From: Zhongshania aliphaticivorans
Lineage (GTDB): Bacteria; Pseudomonadota; Gammaproteobacteria; Pseudomonadales; Spongiibacteraceae
DNA length: 64,000 nucleotides
Assembly: GCF_902705855.1 (NCBI RefSeq)
Contig: NZ_CACSIJ010000014.1
Location: 336,095-400,094 of the forward strand
Direction of reading: 5' to 3'
The notes under the pieces: generated by a model
What the model was told of the DNA's origin: nothing
The model's input: only the letters and a program-made list of their open reading frames with translations
The model's database searches: none
Program-made: the position numbers and the translations under genes
Shown: positions 35,355 to 44,142 of the stretch, piece after piece
How the letters are laid out: every line of letters starts with the position of its first letter
How positions within the stretch are numbered: position 1 is the stretch's first letter

Positions 35355-36170
35355 ATGGGATCTAAGCGAGTTTTTATCACTGGTGGTGCCTCTGGGTTGG
35401 GGCGCGCTTTAGCAAATCGTTTTGCAGATGCGGGCTACTCGGTATGCATTGGAGACGTGGATGATGGTCGTGGTGCGGAAGCACTTGCGGAGCTAAAAGC
35501 TAAAGGCAAGGCACATTACGTTAATTGTGATGTGACTAAGGAGCATGCCCTTCAAAGTGTGGCTGATTGGTTGTTGACCAATTGGGGCGGCGTCGATGTT
35601 GTCATTAACAATGCCGGCGTGGCGTCTGCGGGTGGTATTGCTGAATTCTCGATGGATGATTGGGAGTGGGTTGTAAATATTAATCTGCTCGGTGTTGTTC
35701 GTGGCTGCAAGGTGTTTGCGCGTTTAATGCGCGACCAAGGCGGTGGCCATATTGTGAATATCGCGTCGCTGGCGGGACTAGTTTATCCACCCAAAATGGG
35801 TTCGTATTGCGCAACTAAAGCCGCTGTAGTGGCGCTATCCGAAACCATGTCATTAGAGCTTGATGCTGACAATATAAATGTGTCGGTAGTGTGCCCCAGC
35901 TTTTTTAGAACAAATCTGGCCGAGTCGGCCCGTGCTTCAGATGCAGATAGCCAAGCTGCAACACAGCGTTTGGTAAATAAGGCGAAGCTCGGTGCGGATG
36001 AAATTGCGGGGCGAGTTTTTAAAGCAATAGAGAAAGGTGATTTCTATATTCTTCCTCACGCCGAAGGGCGCGCGGTCTGGCGTTTGAAACGCCTGTTACC
36101 GTTTAAACGTTATCGCGCCATGATGTTGAAGCAAACGGCGCGGATGATGACGAATAAGCGTAAAGGTTGA
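35355..36170 (+). CDS. Short-chain dehydrogenase/reductase
   Basis: A 271-residue SDR. Cofactor motif TGGASGLGRALA near residues 9-20, N-N-A-G-V-A near 88, catalytic Ser in VNIASLAGL, and Y-x-x-x-K in YCATKAAVVALSE near 156. A D in VCIGDVDDG after the second strand favours NAD. It lies between the acyl-CoA dehydrogenase and the APH-fold kinase on one strand with short gaps (27 and 7 bp). In LvaD-type pathways an SDR oxidises the hydroxyacyl-CoA; that role is inferred. Confidence 0.88.
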   Translation: MGSKRVFITGGASGLGRALANRFADAGYSVCIGDVDDGRGAEALAELKAKGKAHYVNCDVTKEHALQSVADWLLTNWGGVDVVINNAGVASAGGIAEFSMDDWEWVVNINLLGVVRGCKVFARLMRDQGGGHIVNIASLAGLVYPPKMGSYCATKAAVVALSETMSLELDADNINVSVVCPSFFRTNLAESARASDADSQAATQRLVNKAKLGADEIAGRVFKAIEKGDFYILPHAEGRAVWRLKRLLPFKRYRAMMLKQTARMMTNKRKG

Positions 36171-36177
36171 TCGGACA

Positions 36178-37248
36178 ATGGAAAATAAGGCTGTGATCGA
36201 CGTAGCGGGTAATGTACGCAATGGCGAAGAATTAGACATTGCCGCTGTGGATGCATGGTTAAAACCGAGGATAGAGGGTTTGTCCGGTGATCCCATTGTC
36301 ACACAATACAGCGGTGGCGCATCTAACTGGACTTACCGCTTGGAATACCAAAGCCACGATCTTATTTTGCGCCGACCGCCCAAGGGAACCAAGGCAAAAT
36401 CGGCTCACGATATGGGGCGGGAATTTAAGGTGCAGTCGGCGCTCGCGCCGGTATTCCCCTTCGTGCCAGACATGCTTGCCTTCTGTGATGATCCTTCGGT
36501 AATTGATTGTGATTTTTATGTCATGCGTCGGATCGAAGGCCTAATCCCTAGGGCCAATATGCCAAAGGGATTACAGCTTTCGCCTGAGCAAACCCGCGAC
36601 TTATGTTTGTCGGTAGTTGATAAATTAGTGGCCTTGCATCAGGTGGATTATAAATCTGCTGGATTAGCGTCATTGGGTAAGGGCGACGGTTATTGCGAGC
36701 GACAAGTGCGAGGTTGGAGCGGCCGCTATCAAAAATCCAAAACATGGAATGTGCCCAGCTTTAAAAAAGTAATGACGTGGTTGGACGCGAACACACCAAA
36801 GGATGTGCAGACCTGTGTGATTCACAATGATTTTCGTTTTGATAATGTGGTGTTAAATCCTGAAAACCCTGCGGAGGTATTAGGAATTCTCGACTGGGAA
36901 ATGGCAACGCTTGGTGATCCTCTAATGGATTTAGGGAGCGCGCTGGCGTATTGGGTGCAAGCCGATGATGACAAGATAATGCGTGCGACGCGGCGTCAAC
37001 CGACCCATCTACCGGGAATGCTAAGCCGTAAAGAAGTTGTATCCTACTACTGCGAAAAAATGGGTTTGAGTACAGACAGCTGGGCGTTCTACGAAGTGTT
37101 CGGCCTGTTTCGTTTGGCGGTTATTATTCAGCAAATTTACTATCGCTATCATCATAAACAAACGAATAATCCAGCCTTTAAGAACTTCTGGTTGATTGTG
37201 TGGTATTTAGATCGTCGCTGCCGGCGAATTATTCGGGAGCAAGGCTAA
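36178..37248 (+). CDS. APH-fold phosphotransferase (ACAD11 kinase-domain/LvaA-like)
   Basis: A 356-residue kinase of the aminoglycoside-phosphotransferase fold. Seen: GGASNWTYRLEYQSHDLILRRPPKG near 43-67 (ATP-binding loop and Lys-containing strand), and catalytic HNDFRFDNVVLNP near 218-230 with GILDWEMATLGDPLMDLGSALAYW near 241-264 (Mg2+-binding D-W-E). Such genes next to acyl-CoA dehydrogenases are related to the ACAD10/11 kinase domain and to LvaA, which phosphorylate 4-hydroxyacyl-CoAs. Inference: kinase of that type. The stop overlaps the next gene's ATG (TAATG). Confidence 0.87.
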   Translation: MENKAVIDVAGNVRNGEELDIAAVDAWLKPRIEGLSGDPIVTQYSGGASNWTYRLEYQSHDLILRRPPKGTKAKSAHDMGREFKVQSALAPVFPFVPDMLAFCDDPSVIDCDFYVMRRIEGLIPRANMPKGLQLSPEQTRDLCLSVVDKLVALHQVDYKSAGLASLGKGDGYCERQVRGWSGRYQKSKTWNVPSFKKVMTWLDANTPKDVQTCVIHNDFRFDNVVLNPENPAEVLGILDWEMATLGDPLMDLGSALAYWVQADDDKIMRATRRQPTHLPGMLSRKEVVSYYCEKMGLSTDSWAFYEVFGLFRLAVIIQQIYYRYHHKQTNNPAFKNFWLIVWYLDRRCRRIIREQG

Positions 37249-37949
37249 TGCCGGCTTTGTATTTAATTCGTCACGGTCAAGCTTCATTCGGGGCGGAAGA
37301 CTACGATCAGCTATCTGAGTTAGGCATGCGTCAGTCGCAGCATCTGGGCGAGTTTCTTGCGGCCCAAGGGATTGCTCCCAATGCCGTCATTTGCGGGGGT
37401 ATGAAACGTCACCGTCAAACTGCTGAGGAGTGTTTGAATGCGATGGGTTTAGGGGCGCAGCTTGTGGACGACGCGTCGCTATGGTCGACAGATTCTGATT
37501 GGAATGAATACGATCATCTGCAAATACTTGAAGCCTACACCGCGTTGCCGGGGGTGGGTGATCGCATGGTTGAGGATATGGCTGGGGAGAATCCTAAGGC
37601 CGGATTTCAGAAACACTTCTCGCTTGCGATGCAGCGCTGGTGCGATGGTAAATACGATAATGAGTATAGAGAAACTTGGTCGGCATTTTGCGGCCGGGTA
37701 GAGCGCGGTTTAGCTACGGCGGCCAGTGCGAGTGGTAATGTGTTTGTATTTACTTCTGGTGGTGCGATCTCTGCGGTGAGTCGCCAGCTATTGCAGCTAA
37801 ATGATATGAAAGCCCTGTCGCTTAGTTGGACGCTAGCGAATGCTGCTTACAGTAAAGTGTTGGCAGGTAAAAATGGTGTCGTACTAGCGAGTATGAATGA
37901 GCACAGCCATTTAGATGGTAAGTGCCGCGATCTTTTGAGCTACCGATAA
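37248..37949 (+). CDS. Histidine phosphatase family protein
   Basis: A 233-residue branch-1 phosphatase. The start is the ATG of MPALYLIRHGQASFG, sharing one base with the upstream stop and preceded by GGGAG; an ORF starting 48 bases earlier is rejected. R-H-G at about 8-10 is the phosphate-pocket signature with the phospho-accepting His, CGGMKRHRQTAEEC supplies the second Arg, and FTSGGAISAV the later His-region equivalent. Translational coupling to the kinase suggests it acts on the same phospho-substrate or a phospho-intermediate. No specific substrate is known. Confidence 0.85.
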   Translation: MPALYLIRHGQASFGAEDYDQLSELGMRQSQHLGEFLAAQGIAPNAVICGGMKRHRQTAEECLNAMGLGAQLVDDASLWSTDSDWNEYDHLQILEAYTALPGVGDRMVEDMAGENPKAGFQKHFSLAMQRWCDGKYDNEYRETWSAFCGRVERGLATAASASGNVFVFTSGGAISAVSRQLLQLNDMKALSLSWTLANAAYSKVLAGKNGVVLASMNEHSHLDGKCRDLLSYR

Positions 37950-37978
37950 GCGTAAATGATTTTTAAATGGGAAATATT

Positions 37979-38725
37979 ATGCGTAAAAATATATTAATTA
38001 CCGGCGCCAGCTCAGGTCTTGGCGAAGGTATGGCTAGACAGTTTGCCGCAAAAGGCTGCAATCTTGCGCTGTGTGCGCGGCGCATGGAGCCGATGCAGGC
38101 ATTAAAGGCTGATATTGAAGCGAGCTACCCTAATGTAAAAGTATTTATTCGCGAGTTAGATGTGTGCAATTACCCACAGGTATTTGAGGTGTTTCGCGCT
38201 TTTCAGCAAGACATGGGCAGCATCGATCGGGTGATCGTGAATGCGGGTATGGGAAAAGGTGCCTCGCTGGGGACAGGATACTTCGAGGCAAATCGTCGCA
38301 CCGCTGAAACCAATTTTATTGGCGCGCTAGCACAGTGTGAGGCGGCATTAGAAATATTCCGCGAACAAAACAGTGGTCACCTCGTCACCGTTTCGTCAAT
38401 GAGTGCAGTGCGCGGTATGCCCCGTGCTATTAATATTTACGCTGCTACCAAGGCTGGGTTGCGAACCATGAGCGAGGGCATACGCGCTGATGTATTGGGT
38501 ACGCCAATCAAAGTAAGCTGTATATTGCCTGGTTTTATTCTTACGCCAATAAATAAAGATTTGAAGAAGGCACCATTGCGTGTTGATTTAGAGACCGGCT
38601 GTAAGGCCTTGGTAAAGGCGATAGATAAAGAGCCCGCCGAAGCTAAAGTCCCAGCGTGGCCCTGGGTGCCAATGGGTGTCGTAATGAAGTTTGCGCCATT
38701 AAAATTTATCGCCAAAATGACTTAA
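37979..38725 (+). CDS. Short-chain dehydrogenase/reductase
   Basis: A 248-residue SDR. The start at MRKNILITGASSGLG has GGGAAAT just upstream; an ATG four codons earlier has none. ITGASSGLGEGMARQF near 7-22 is the cofactor loop, ALCARRMEPM with R-R favours NADP, VNAGMGKG near 90, VSSMSAVRGMPRAINIYAATKAGLRTMSEG near 135-165 holds Ser and Y-x-x-x-K. It is the last gene of the operon, 29 bp after the phosphatase. The substrate is unknown. Confidence 0.86.
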   Translation: MRKNILITGASSGLGEGMARQFAAKGCNLALCARRMEPMQALKADIEASYPNVKVFIRELDVCNYPQVFEVFRAFQQDMGSIDRVIVNAGMGKGASLGTGYFEANRRTAETNFIGALAQCEAALEIFREQNSGHLVTVSSMSAVRGMPRAINIYAATKAGLRTMSEGIRADVLGTPIKVSCILPGFILTPINKDLKKAPLRVDLETGCKALVKAIDKEPAEAKVPAWPWVPMGVVMKFAPLKFIAKMT

Positions 38726-38738
38726 ATATTCCTGCTTT

Positions 38739-38768
38739 CCCGCCTGCATTATATTTATAGCAGGCGGG
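38739..38768. terminator. Hairpin between convergent operon and ggt
   Basis: A perfect 9-bp stem CCCGCCTGC / GCAGGCGGG with a 12-nt A/T loop between the two convergent stops. The T tract is short. Confidence 0.6.
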
Positions 38769-38779
38769 TTGAGTGCGTG

Positions 38780-40537
38780 CTAAAAGCCTAGTGCTTGTCC
38801 TTCTCTGCGGGGGTCCGCGGCGCCCTTTAATTTTTTGTCTTCTATTAAAATTCCATGTAAACCACTGGTTTGATCACGCTCTTTAAACTGGTGTCCGCGC
38901 GCTTTAAGCTGATTCTTTAGCTCGCTGGTGAAGCGTCCAATTTCTAATTCGCTGGTGTCACCCATAGCGATGATGTGGCCGCTGCTAATGGCTGCTGCAA
39001 TGTCTTGTTTTTCAACAAGAATGCGGTAAAGGCTCACGGCGACGTAATCTATGATCCTTGCGCCGCCGGGTGAGCCAATCGCAAGCAGTGGTTTATTATC
39101 TTTGAATACAATTATTGGCGACATAGATGAACGGGGACGTTTGCCGGCTTGAATTCGGTTTGCGATTTTGCTGCCATCACTATTCGTAGGTGTGAATGAA
39201 AAATCACTTAGCTGATTATTCAGTAAAAAACCGTCAACAAAAATTCGCGAACCGAAGGCGGTTTCAATGCTAGTGGTCATGCTAAGTACATTGCCCTCAG
39301 TGTCAACAATGCTGAAATGGCTGGTTGATGGAAGTTCGGGCGATGTACTTGTAATACGCTGAGGGGCTAGCGGCGGCTTGCCAGCCTCGGTCTGTGGGGT
39401 GCGCTGATCAAGCTTAATCAAGCTCGCACGCTTGGCTAAGTAAGTTGAATCAACTAGGCCAGCGGTAGGCACGCTCACAAAGTCAGGGTCGCCTACATAG
39501 GTATTTCGATCTGCAAAAGCGAGGCGCGATGCTTCAATGAAGGTGTGTATAAAATCGGCTTCTGTAAATGTAGATTTATTTTTTTCTACTTCCTCAATCA
39601 TTTTTAAAATAGCGATGACGGTTGTGCCGCCGGAGGAAGGCGGTGGTGCACCGCAAACTTGGTAAGTATGAAAGGCAGCACATACCGCGGCCCGCTCCTT
39701 GCTCTGATAGTTCGCTAAATCGGCGGCGCTTAACAAACCCGTGCGGTTTGGGTCGCTGTGAATTGCTTTGACCATATTCTTAGCGATAGCGCCTTGATAA
39801 AACGCTTTGCTACCACCTTTCGCAATTTTCTTTAAGGTGGCGGCGTAGTCTGGGTTTTTAAGCAATGTGCCAATCGCCTTTGGGGTAGTGGCGTCACTAA
39901 AGAAATACGCACTGATAGCCGGGTTAACCGCCACCTTTGGCATTTGAACTAGTAATGTATGTAAACGCGGTGAAATGGCAAAACCGTTTTCGGCGAGTGT
40001 AATTGCCGGAGAAAATAAATCTGCCCAAGGCAATTTGCCGTGCTTTTTATGTGCAGCTTCTAGCATCGCAATAACGCCGGGAACGCCCACGGAATGTCCG
40101 CCGACCACCGCGTCAAAAAAACTCATTGGCGCGCCATTAGGTTTCAAAAAATAATTTTCGTCGACGGCCTGAGGTGCCGTTTCGCGGCCATCCCAGCTAC
40201 TTAATTGATTGTGCGCAGCGTCCCAATGCAGCATGAAAGCGCCTCCGCCGATACCGGATGATTGGGGTTCTACCAAACCCAATACGAGTTGAGCAGCAAT
40301 GCCAGCATCGACGACAGAGCCGCCCGCCTTGAGTATTTTTACAGCGGCCTCGGTGGCATAGGCGTTTGCTGTAACCGCCATTGCCGATTTAGCTTTAACG
40401 GTGTGTGAGGCCCTAAAGCCGCTGGCGGCCTCGGGTACGATTACCGGATCACTGGCAAACGTAGCGCTGCAAAACACGACCAAGCTAAAGGCGAAAGTTG
40501 TTAAAAAAAGCGGCTTTTTATCGGCAATAGAAGACAT
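38780..40537 (-). CDS. ggt: Gamma-glutamyltransferase
   Basis: A 585-residue periplasmic N-terminal-nucleophile hydrolase that splits glutathione and other gamma-glutamyl compounds. The start is set at MSSIADKKPLFLTTFAFSLVVF so the signal peptide (cleaved after FA-S) is intact; an in-frame ATG eight codons earlier is possible and neither has a clear Shine-Dalgarno. Seen: GGSVVDAGIAAQLVLGLVEPQSSGIGGGAFML near 70-100, PPSSGGTTVIAIL near 300, and TSHFSIVDTEGNVLSMTTSIETAFGS near 405-430, where the T-S-H-F Thr is the nucleophile and autocleavage point. The usual lid-loop and GSPGGARIIDYV follow. A solitary gene. Confidence 0.92.
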   Translation of the reverse strand: MSSIADKKPLFLTTFAFSLVVFCSATFASDPVIVPEAASGFRASHTVKAKSAMAVTANAYATEAAVKILKAGGSVVDAGIAAQLVLGLVEPQSSGIGGGAFMLHWDAAHNQLSSWDGRETAPQAVDENYFLKPNGAPMSFFDAVVGGHSVGVPGVIAMLEAAHKKHGKLPWADLFSPAITLAENGFAISPRLHTLLVQMPKVAVNPAISAYFFSDATTPKAIGTLLKNPDYAATLKKIAKGGSKAFYQGAIAKNMVKAIHSDPNRTGLLSAADLANYQSKERAAVCAAFHTYQVCGAPPPSSGGTTVIAILKMIEEVEKNKSTFTEADFIHTFIEASRLAFADRNTYVGDPDFVSVPTAGLVDSTYLAKRASLIKLDQRTPQTEAGKPPLAPQRITSTSPELPSTSHFSIVDTEGNVLSMTTSIETAFGSRIFVDGFLLNNQLSDFSFTPTNSDGSKIANRIQAGKRPRSSMSPIIVFKDNKPLLAIGSPGGARIIDYVAVSLYRILVEKQDIAAAISSGHIIAMGDTSELEIGRFTSELKNQLKARGHQFKERDQTSGLHGILIEDKKLKGAADPRREGQALGF

Positions 40538-40687
40538 AAGGGATATCACTAGAAAGGACATGTCTTGCAGCTTGCCACGCTAAAAACGAATGCGCAAATA
40601 CCCCGCTAAAGCGCTGGGGAATAACAGCGCTGTAATGGTATTAGCTTTGGAGCCTGATATTCATCGCGGCTGGTAAGAGCAATGCCG

Positions 40688-41785
40688 CTAGCTGCTCATG
40701 CTTAAAACCGGCTTAATCACTTTGCCACTCAAGGTGTCGGCAACGGCTTTATTAATGTCTTCGAAGGCATAGCGCGTAACGAGCTTGTCTAGCGGAAGCT
40801 GACCGGCGCGGTAATATTCAATCATACGGGGAATAAAATCTCGGGGTACTGCGTCCCCCTCTATGGCACCGCGTATTTGTTTGCCGGTGGCCATAAGCAG
40901 GCCCATATCGATATTGAGTTTCGCGCCCGGCTTACCCACGCCAACGCAGACCAAACAGCCACGCGGTTTTAGGGTTTGGAAAGCTGCGTCGGCAACCGCT
41001 GGCGCGCCGGTGGTATCGAGGGCGTAGTCGATTCCACCGAGCTTTTGCAGCGCTTTTTGCAAGGATTCCTGATCGCCGCGAATACAGTGTGTTGCCCCCA
41101 ATTCGCGGGCCATGTCCAGTCTGCTGTCCATTATGTCGACGGCTATAATTGGGCTGCAGCCCGCTATTTTCGCGGCAGCAATAGCAGATAGACCCACCGT
41201 GCCGCAGCCCAGTATACAAATGCTGCTGCCACTTTCAGCGGCCATACTTAGCAACACTGAGCCCATGCCGGTCTGCACGCCGCAAGCCAGTGGCGCCATT
41301 AAACTCGGGTCTAGGTCGTCTGCCAGCGGCACCATATTTTGGGTGGCGGCAATAGCGTGAGTGGCGAAGGACGATTGTGCAAAGAAGTGGCCGGTGATGG
41401 CTTTGCCCTGTTGGCTTATGGGTGAGCTACCGTCGCTGCGAGAGCCAAGTACCTGATATACCAAGCCTTGGTCGCAGTACCCCGGTGCTGCGCTGCGGCA
41501 ATTCTTGCATTGGCCGCAACTGCCAAAGCTCATAAGTACACGATCACCAACGGCGAATTCGCTTACGCCTTCGCCTAATTGCAGTATGCGACCGACGCCT
41601 TCGTGGCCGAGCACCGCAGGCAGTGGCACCGGCATATATTGGTCGCGGGCGGCGATATCGGTATGGCAAATTCCCGTTGCTTCCACTTCTACCAAAACCT
41701 CATTGGCCTTGGGTGAATCTAGCTCGCAGTTTTCAATACAAAATGCCCCGCCCTGTTCCTTTACTACTGCGGCTGTTATTAGCAT
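40688..41785 (-). CDS. Zinc-dependent alcohol dehydrogenase (aryl-alcohol type)
   Basis: A 365-residue MDR enzyme. Catalytic zinc ligands: Cys in ATGICHTDI near 38 and GHEGVGRI near 60. Structural zinc cysteines: CGQCKNCRSAAPGYC near 91-105. Rossmann motif ILGCGTVGLSAI near 195, followed by VDIMDSRLDMARELGATHCI, where Asp favours NAD. The overall pattern is that of the benzyl-/aryl-alcohol dehydrogenases (XylB class). The substrate is not determined. It precedes no related gene on the same strand; an AraC gene with its own terminator lies upstream, so it is probably monocistronic. Confidence 0.87.
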   Translation of the reverse strand: MLITAAVVKEQGGAFCIENCELDSPKANEVLVEVEATGICHTDIAARDQYMPVPLPAVLGHEGVGRILQLGEGVSEFAVGDRVLMSFGSCGQCKNCRSAAPGYCDQGLVYQVLGSRSDGSSPISQQGKAITGHFFAQSSFATHAIAATQNMVPLADDLDPSLMAPLACGVQTGMGSVLLSMAAESGSSICILGCGTVGLSAIAAAKIAGCSPIIAVDIMDSRLDMARELGATHCIRGDQESLQKALQKLGGIDYALDTTGAPAVADAAFQTLKPRGCLVCVGVGKPGAKLNIDMGLLMATGKQIRGAIEGDAVPRDFIPRMIEYYRAGQLPLDKLVTRYAFEDINKAVADTLSGKVIKPVLSMSS

Positions 41786-41817
41786 TTTGCGATTACCTCT
41801 AAGCTGATTGTGTTGTT

Positions 41818-41841
41818 AAAAAAATCCCCGCCGAAGCGGGG
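41818..41841 (-). terminator. Rho-independent terminator of the AraC gene
   Basis: On the minus strand CCCCGC-TTCG-GCGGGG followed by ATTTTTTT, with a stable TTCG loop, 30 bp after the AraC-family stop. Confidence 0.92.
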
Positions 41842-41871
41842 TAGGCAGGGATTGTCTGTATAAAGTCGGTA

Positions 41872-42888
41872 TTAGCCAACCGCGAGCATGGTGATGCGGT
41901 AGCGGCCTGGGGCTTGCCCAAACCAACGTTTAAAGGCTTTCTGAAAAGCACTTTGATCACTGAAGCCCAGTTCTGCAGAAATATCTAACAGCCCCATGTC
42001 ATGGTCGGCTATAAGCTTGCGAGAGCGCTCTTTTCTGGCCTCGTCGACTAAACATTTAAAGTTGGTGTCAGTGTGATTTAGGCGGCGCTGCAGAGTGCGG
42101 GGCGCAAGGCTAAGATCCGCCGCAACATCTTCTAGGCGCGGTACACCCTCGGGAAGCTGGCGAACAATACAGTCCATCACATCGCGAATAACGCGGTCTT
42201 CCAATTGTAAATTAGCCAGCTCTGCGCGGGCGGCTTGTACCAGCGAGCGGTGAATAGCGGTGTGTGGAAAGCGGGTTGGGCGGTCCAAAAAGTGACTGTC
42301 GAATTCTACGCAGTTGCTGTGGCTGTTGTAGTGTACTGGGGCTTCAATAATACGGGCGATTTCTTCGGAATTCGCTGGGCCTTGGTGCGTAAAATGAATT
42401 TCACGCTTGCTGCACCAGCGGTCTAACAGGGGTTTATTAGCGCGGTACCAGCTGGTAAAGAAAAATTCTATTACCTGCCGAGAGGGTGCTTGGCGCGGTG
42501 GCAACTGCCAGCTTAGGCGGGCCAAGTCATCGTTAATGGGATTGAAGTCGACGTCGCCGTGGTCGATAAGTAGACGCGAAAAATCGACTACCGCGTTGAC
42601 TGCCTCACGGGTGCTTGGTGCGCTCATACCCAAATAGTTGACCATGCCCCAAGCTTGCTTAGAGCTGTGGGCGCCAGCGTGGGCGCCAAAATAATAGTCG
42701 TTTAGCAATTGGCTGCCGGCATCTAATAACATTTCAAACAGGCGCAGTGGGAAGCGGCCATTGTCGGTAAGGTGCTCATCTGGTGTATGGCGCATCACCG
42801 CATGTAGCTGTTGCTTGGTGATACCTTTGCTCGACAGATACTCTAGGGTGCTTTGCAGATACTCGTTGCAGACGGTGGGTGTGCGCAC
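41872..42888 (-). CDS. AraC-family regulator (OruR/ArgR-like with PF12625-type N-domain)
   Basis: A 338-residue regulator. I choose the GTG at 42888 because AGGAG sits 6 bp before it; an ATG 60 bases upstream gives an unlikely Arg/Cys-rich extension. The N-terminal domain (about 10-190) carries LRLFEMLLDAGSQLLNDYYFG and LGMSAPSTREAVNAVVDFSRLL, the AraC-binding-like domain of the acyl-CoA and amino-acid regulators. The C-terminal helix-turn-helix pair begins LEDVAADLSLAPRTLQRRL, then LLDISAELGFSDQSAFQKAFKRWFGQAPGRYR. It is divergent from a second AraC gene. Confidence 0.88.
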   Translation of the reverse strand: MRTPTVCNEYLQSTLEYLSSKGITKQQLHAVMRHTPDEHLTDNGRFPLRLFEMLLDAGSQLLNDYYFGAHAGAHSSKQAWGMVNYLGMSAPSTREAVNAVVDFSRLLIDHGDVDFNPINDDLARLSWQLPPRQAPSRQVIEFFFTSWYRANKPLLDRWCSKREIHFTHQGPANSEEIARIIEAPVHYNSHSNCVEFDSHFLDRPTRFPHTAIHRSLVQAARAELANLQLEDRVIRDVMDCIVRQLPEGVPRLEDVAADLSLAPRTLQRRLNHTDTNFKCLVDEARKERSRKLIADHDMGLLDISAELGFSDQSAFQKAFKRWFGQAPGRYRITMLAVG

Positions 42889-42909
42889 AAAATTCTCCTG
42901 TGACGCACC

Positions 42910-42936
42910 GCATTGGCATATGCGCATTGGCATATG
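42910..42936. repeat. Tandem 13-bp direct repeat upstream of the AraC gene
   Basis: GCATTGGCATATG occurs at 42910-42922 and 42924-42936, one base apart. It lies 22 bp upstream of the GTG start, between the two divergent AraC genes. AraC proteins often bind direct repeats, so autoregulation is possible. Confidence 0.6.
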
Positions 42937-43083
42937 GCTACGGCGCATTGTTATTGTATGAGCGGCGTCACGCTGCCGATGGGCTGTACATTAGCAGCAA
43001 TAAACTGTCCTTAACGACTGTTCGGTATCATTATCGGCCACAACTGCTTATCATTAGCGGCCAGATAATAATAAGGTGAGAAA

Positions 43084-44142
43084 GTGCAGCTGTTCGAGCT
43101 GGAACATATGGGGCGGCGGCGCTTGGCGGCGCTGCGGGATATTTTGCAATCTCGTTATCCCCAAATCGATAGTCGTCAGATCGCAATGGACTGCGGTATT
43201 AAATCCGATTGGTCGCAGGCGACGAGTGAAAATCGCAGCCTACAAGCGGCGCTGCGCGCACTGACGCAACTGCGTGAGGGGCCGGTGTCAGATATTGCTT
43301 TGCAGCTTGGTGATCAAGCGCAAATTACCGATTCTGGATTATTAGGCTACGCCGTCTTAACTGCGCCCACGGTCTTGCAGGCGGCGCGTATAACAAGCCA
43401 TGCCTTGAACCAATCAAACTATTTATTGCGCAATAAAATAGTGATGTCTGGGGAGCATGCGCGCACAGTGTTTACCGTAGCGGGCACGGCGCGGAGTCAG
43501 AGCGAACAGATATTGGAAATGAGCATGATTGCAGTGTGGCGCTGCATACAGGCGATTATTCCCAGTGGTCGCGCTGTCACACCAAGCTACGTCACCTTTA
43601 ATTTTCCGGCGCCGCCGTATAAAGACCGCTTTACTGAATTGTTCGCCTGCCCAGTTGAATTCAATAGCTCCCATTCGGTTTTGGCGATGCCAAAGTCGCT
43701 GGTGCACGTGACCATCCCCTCAGGCAATGCCGAGTTAATACGCACATTTTCTAGCGAGTTAAAGCAGTTACTTGGAGATGGATATCGGGGTAATAGTATT
43801 ACGGCGCGGGTGAGGCGAGCCCTGATCGAAAATCCTCAATCTTGCGCCTATTCTCTTGAAGGTACTGCCAAACAATTAAATATAGCGCCGCGTAGTTTAC
43901 GGCGCTATTTATCCCAGAACGGACAAAGTTTTCGCCAGGTCTGCTTAGAGGTGCGTATGCAGCTCGCACAGCAGTATTTGCATAGCAGTAATATGCCCTT
44001 AAAGGCCATCGCGTATCAGTTGGGTTATAAGCACGCCAGCAATTTTAACCGTGCTTTTTGCGATTACTTTGGCGCGCCGCCAGAAACCCTACGTCGTCGC
44101 CGTCAGGAAACCAACTCCAACTCTGCCAATTTGCCTAAATGA
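43084..44142 (+). CDS. AraC-family regulator, second copy
   Basis: A 352-residue regulator starting with GTG after AAGGTGAG. The N-terminal domain (about 5-200) has SDIALQLGDQAQITDSGLLGYAVLTAPTVLQAARI and ITSHALNQSNYLLRNK, of the same type as the divergent AraC gene. The C-terminal HTH region is YSLEGTAKQLNIAPRSLRRYLSQNGQSF and MPLKAIAYQLGYKHASNFNRAFCDYFGAPPETLRRRR. The last 40 bp of coding sequence overlap the end of the convergent acyl-CoA dehydrogenase gene. The ligand is unknown. Confidence 0.87.
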   Translation: MQLFELEHMGRRRLAALRDILQSRYPQIDSRQIAMDCGIKSDWSQATSENRSLQAALRALTQLREGPVSDIALQLGDQAQITDSGLLGYAVLTAPTVLQAARITSHALNQSNYLLRNKIVMSGEHARTVFTVAGTARSQSEQILEMSMIAVWRCIQAIIPSGRAVTPSYVTFNFPAPPYKDRFTELFACPVEFNSSHSVLAMPKSLVHVTIPSGNAELIRTFSSELKQLLGDGYRGNSITARVRRALIENPQSCAYSLEGTAKQLNIAPRSLRRYLSQNGQSFRQVCLEVRMQLAQQYLHSSNMPLKAIAYQLGYKHASNFNRAFCDYFGAPPETLRRRRQETNSNSANLPK

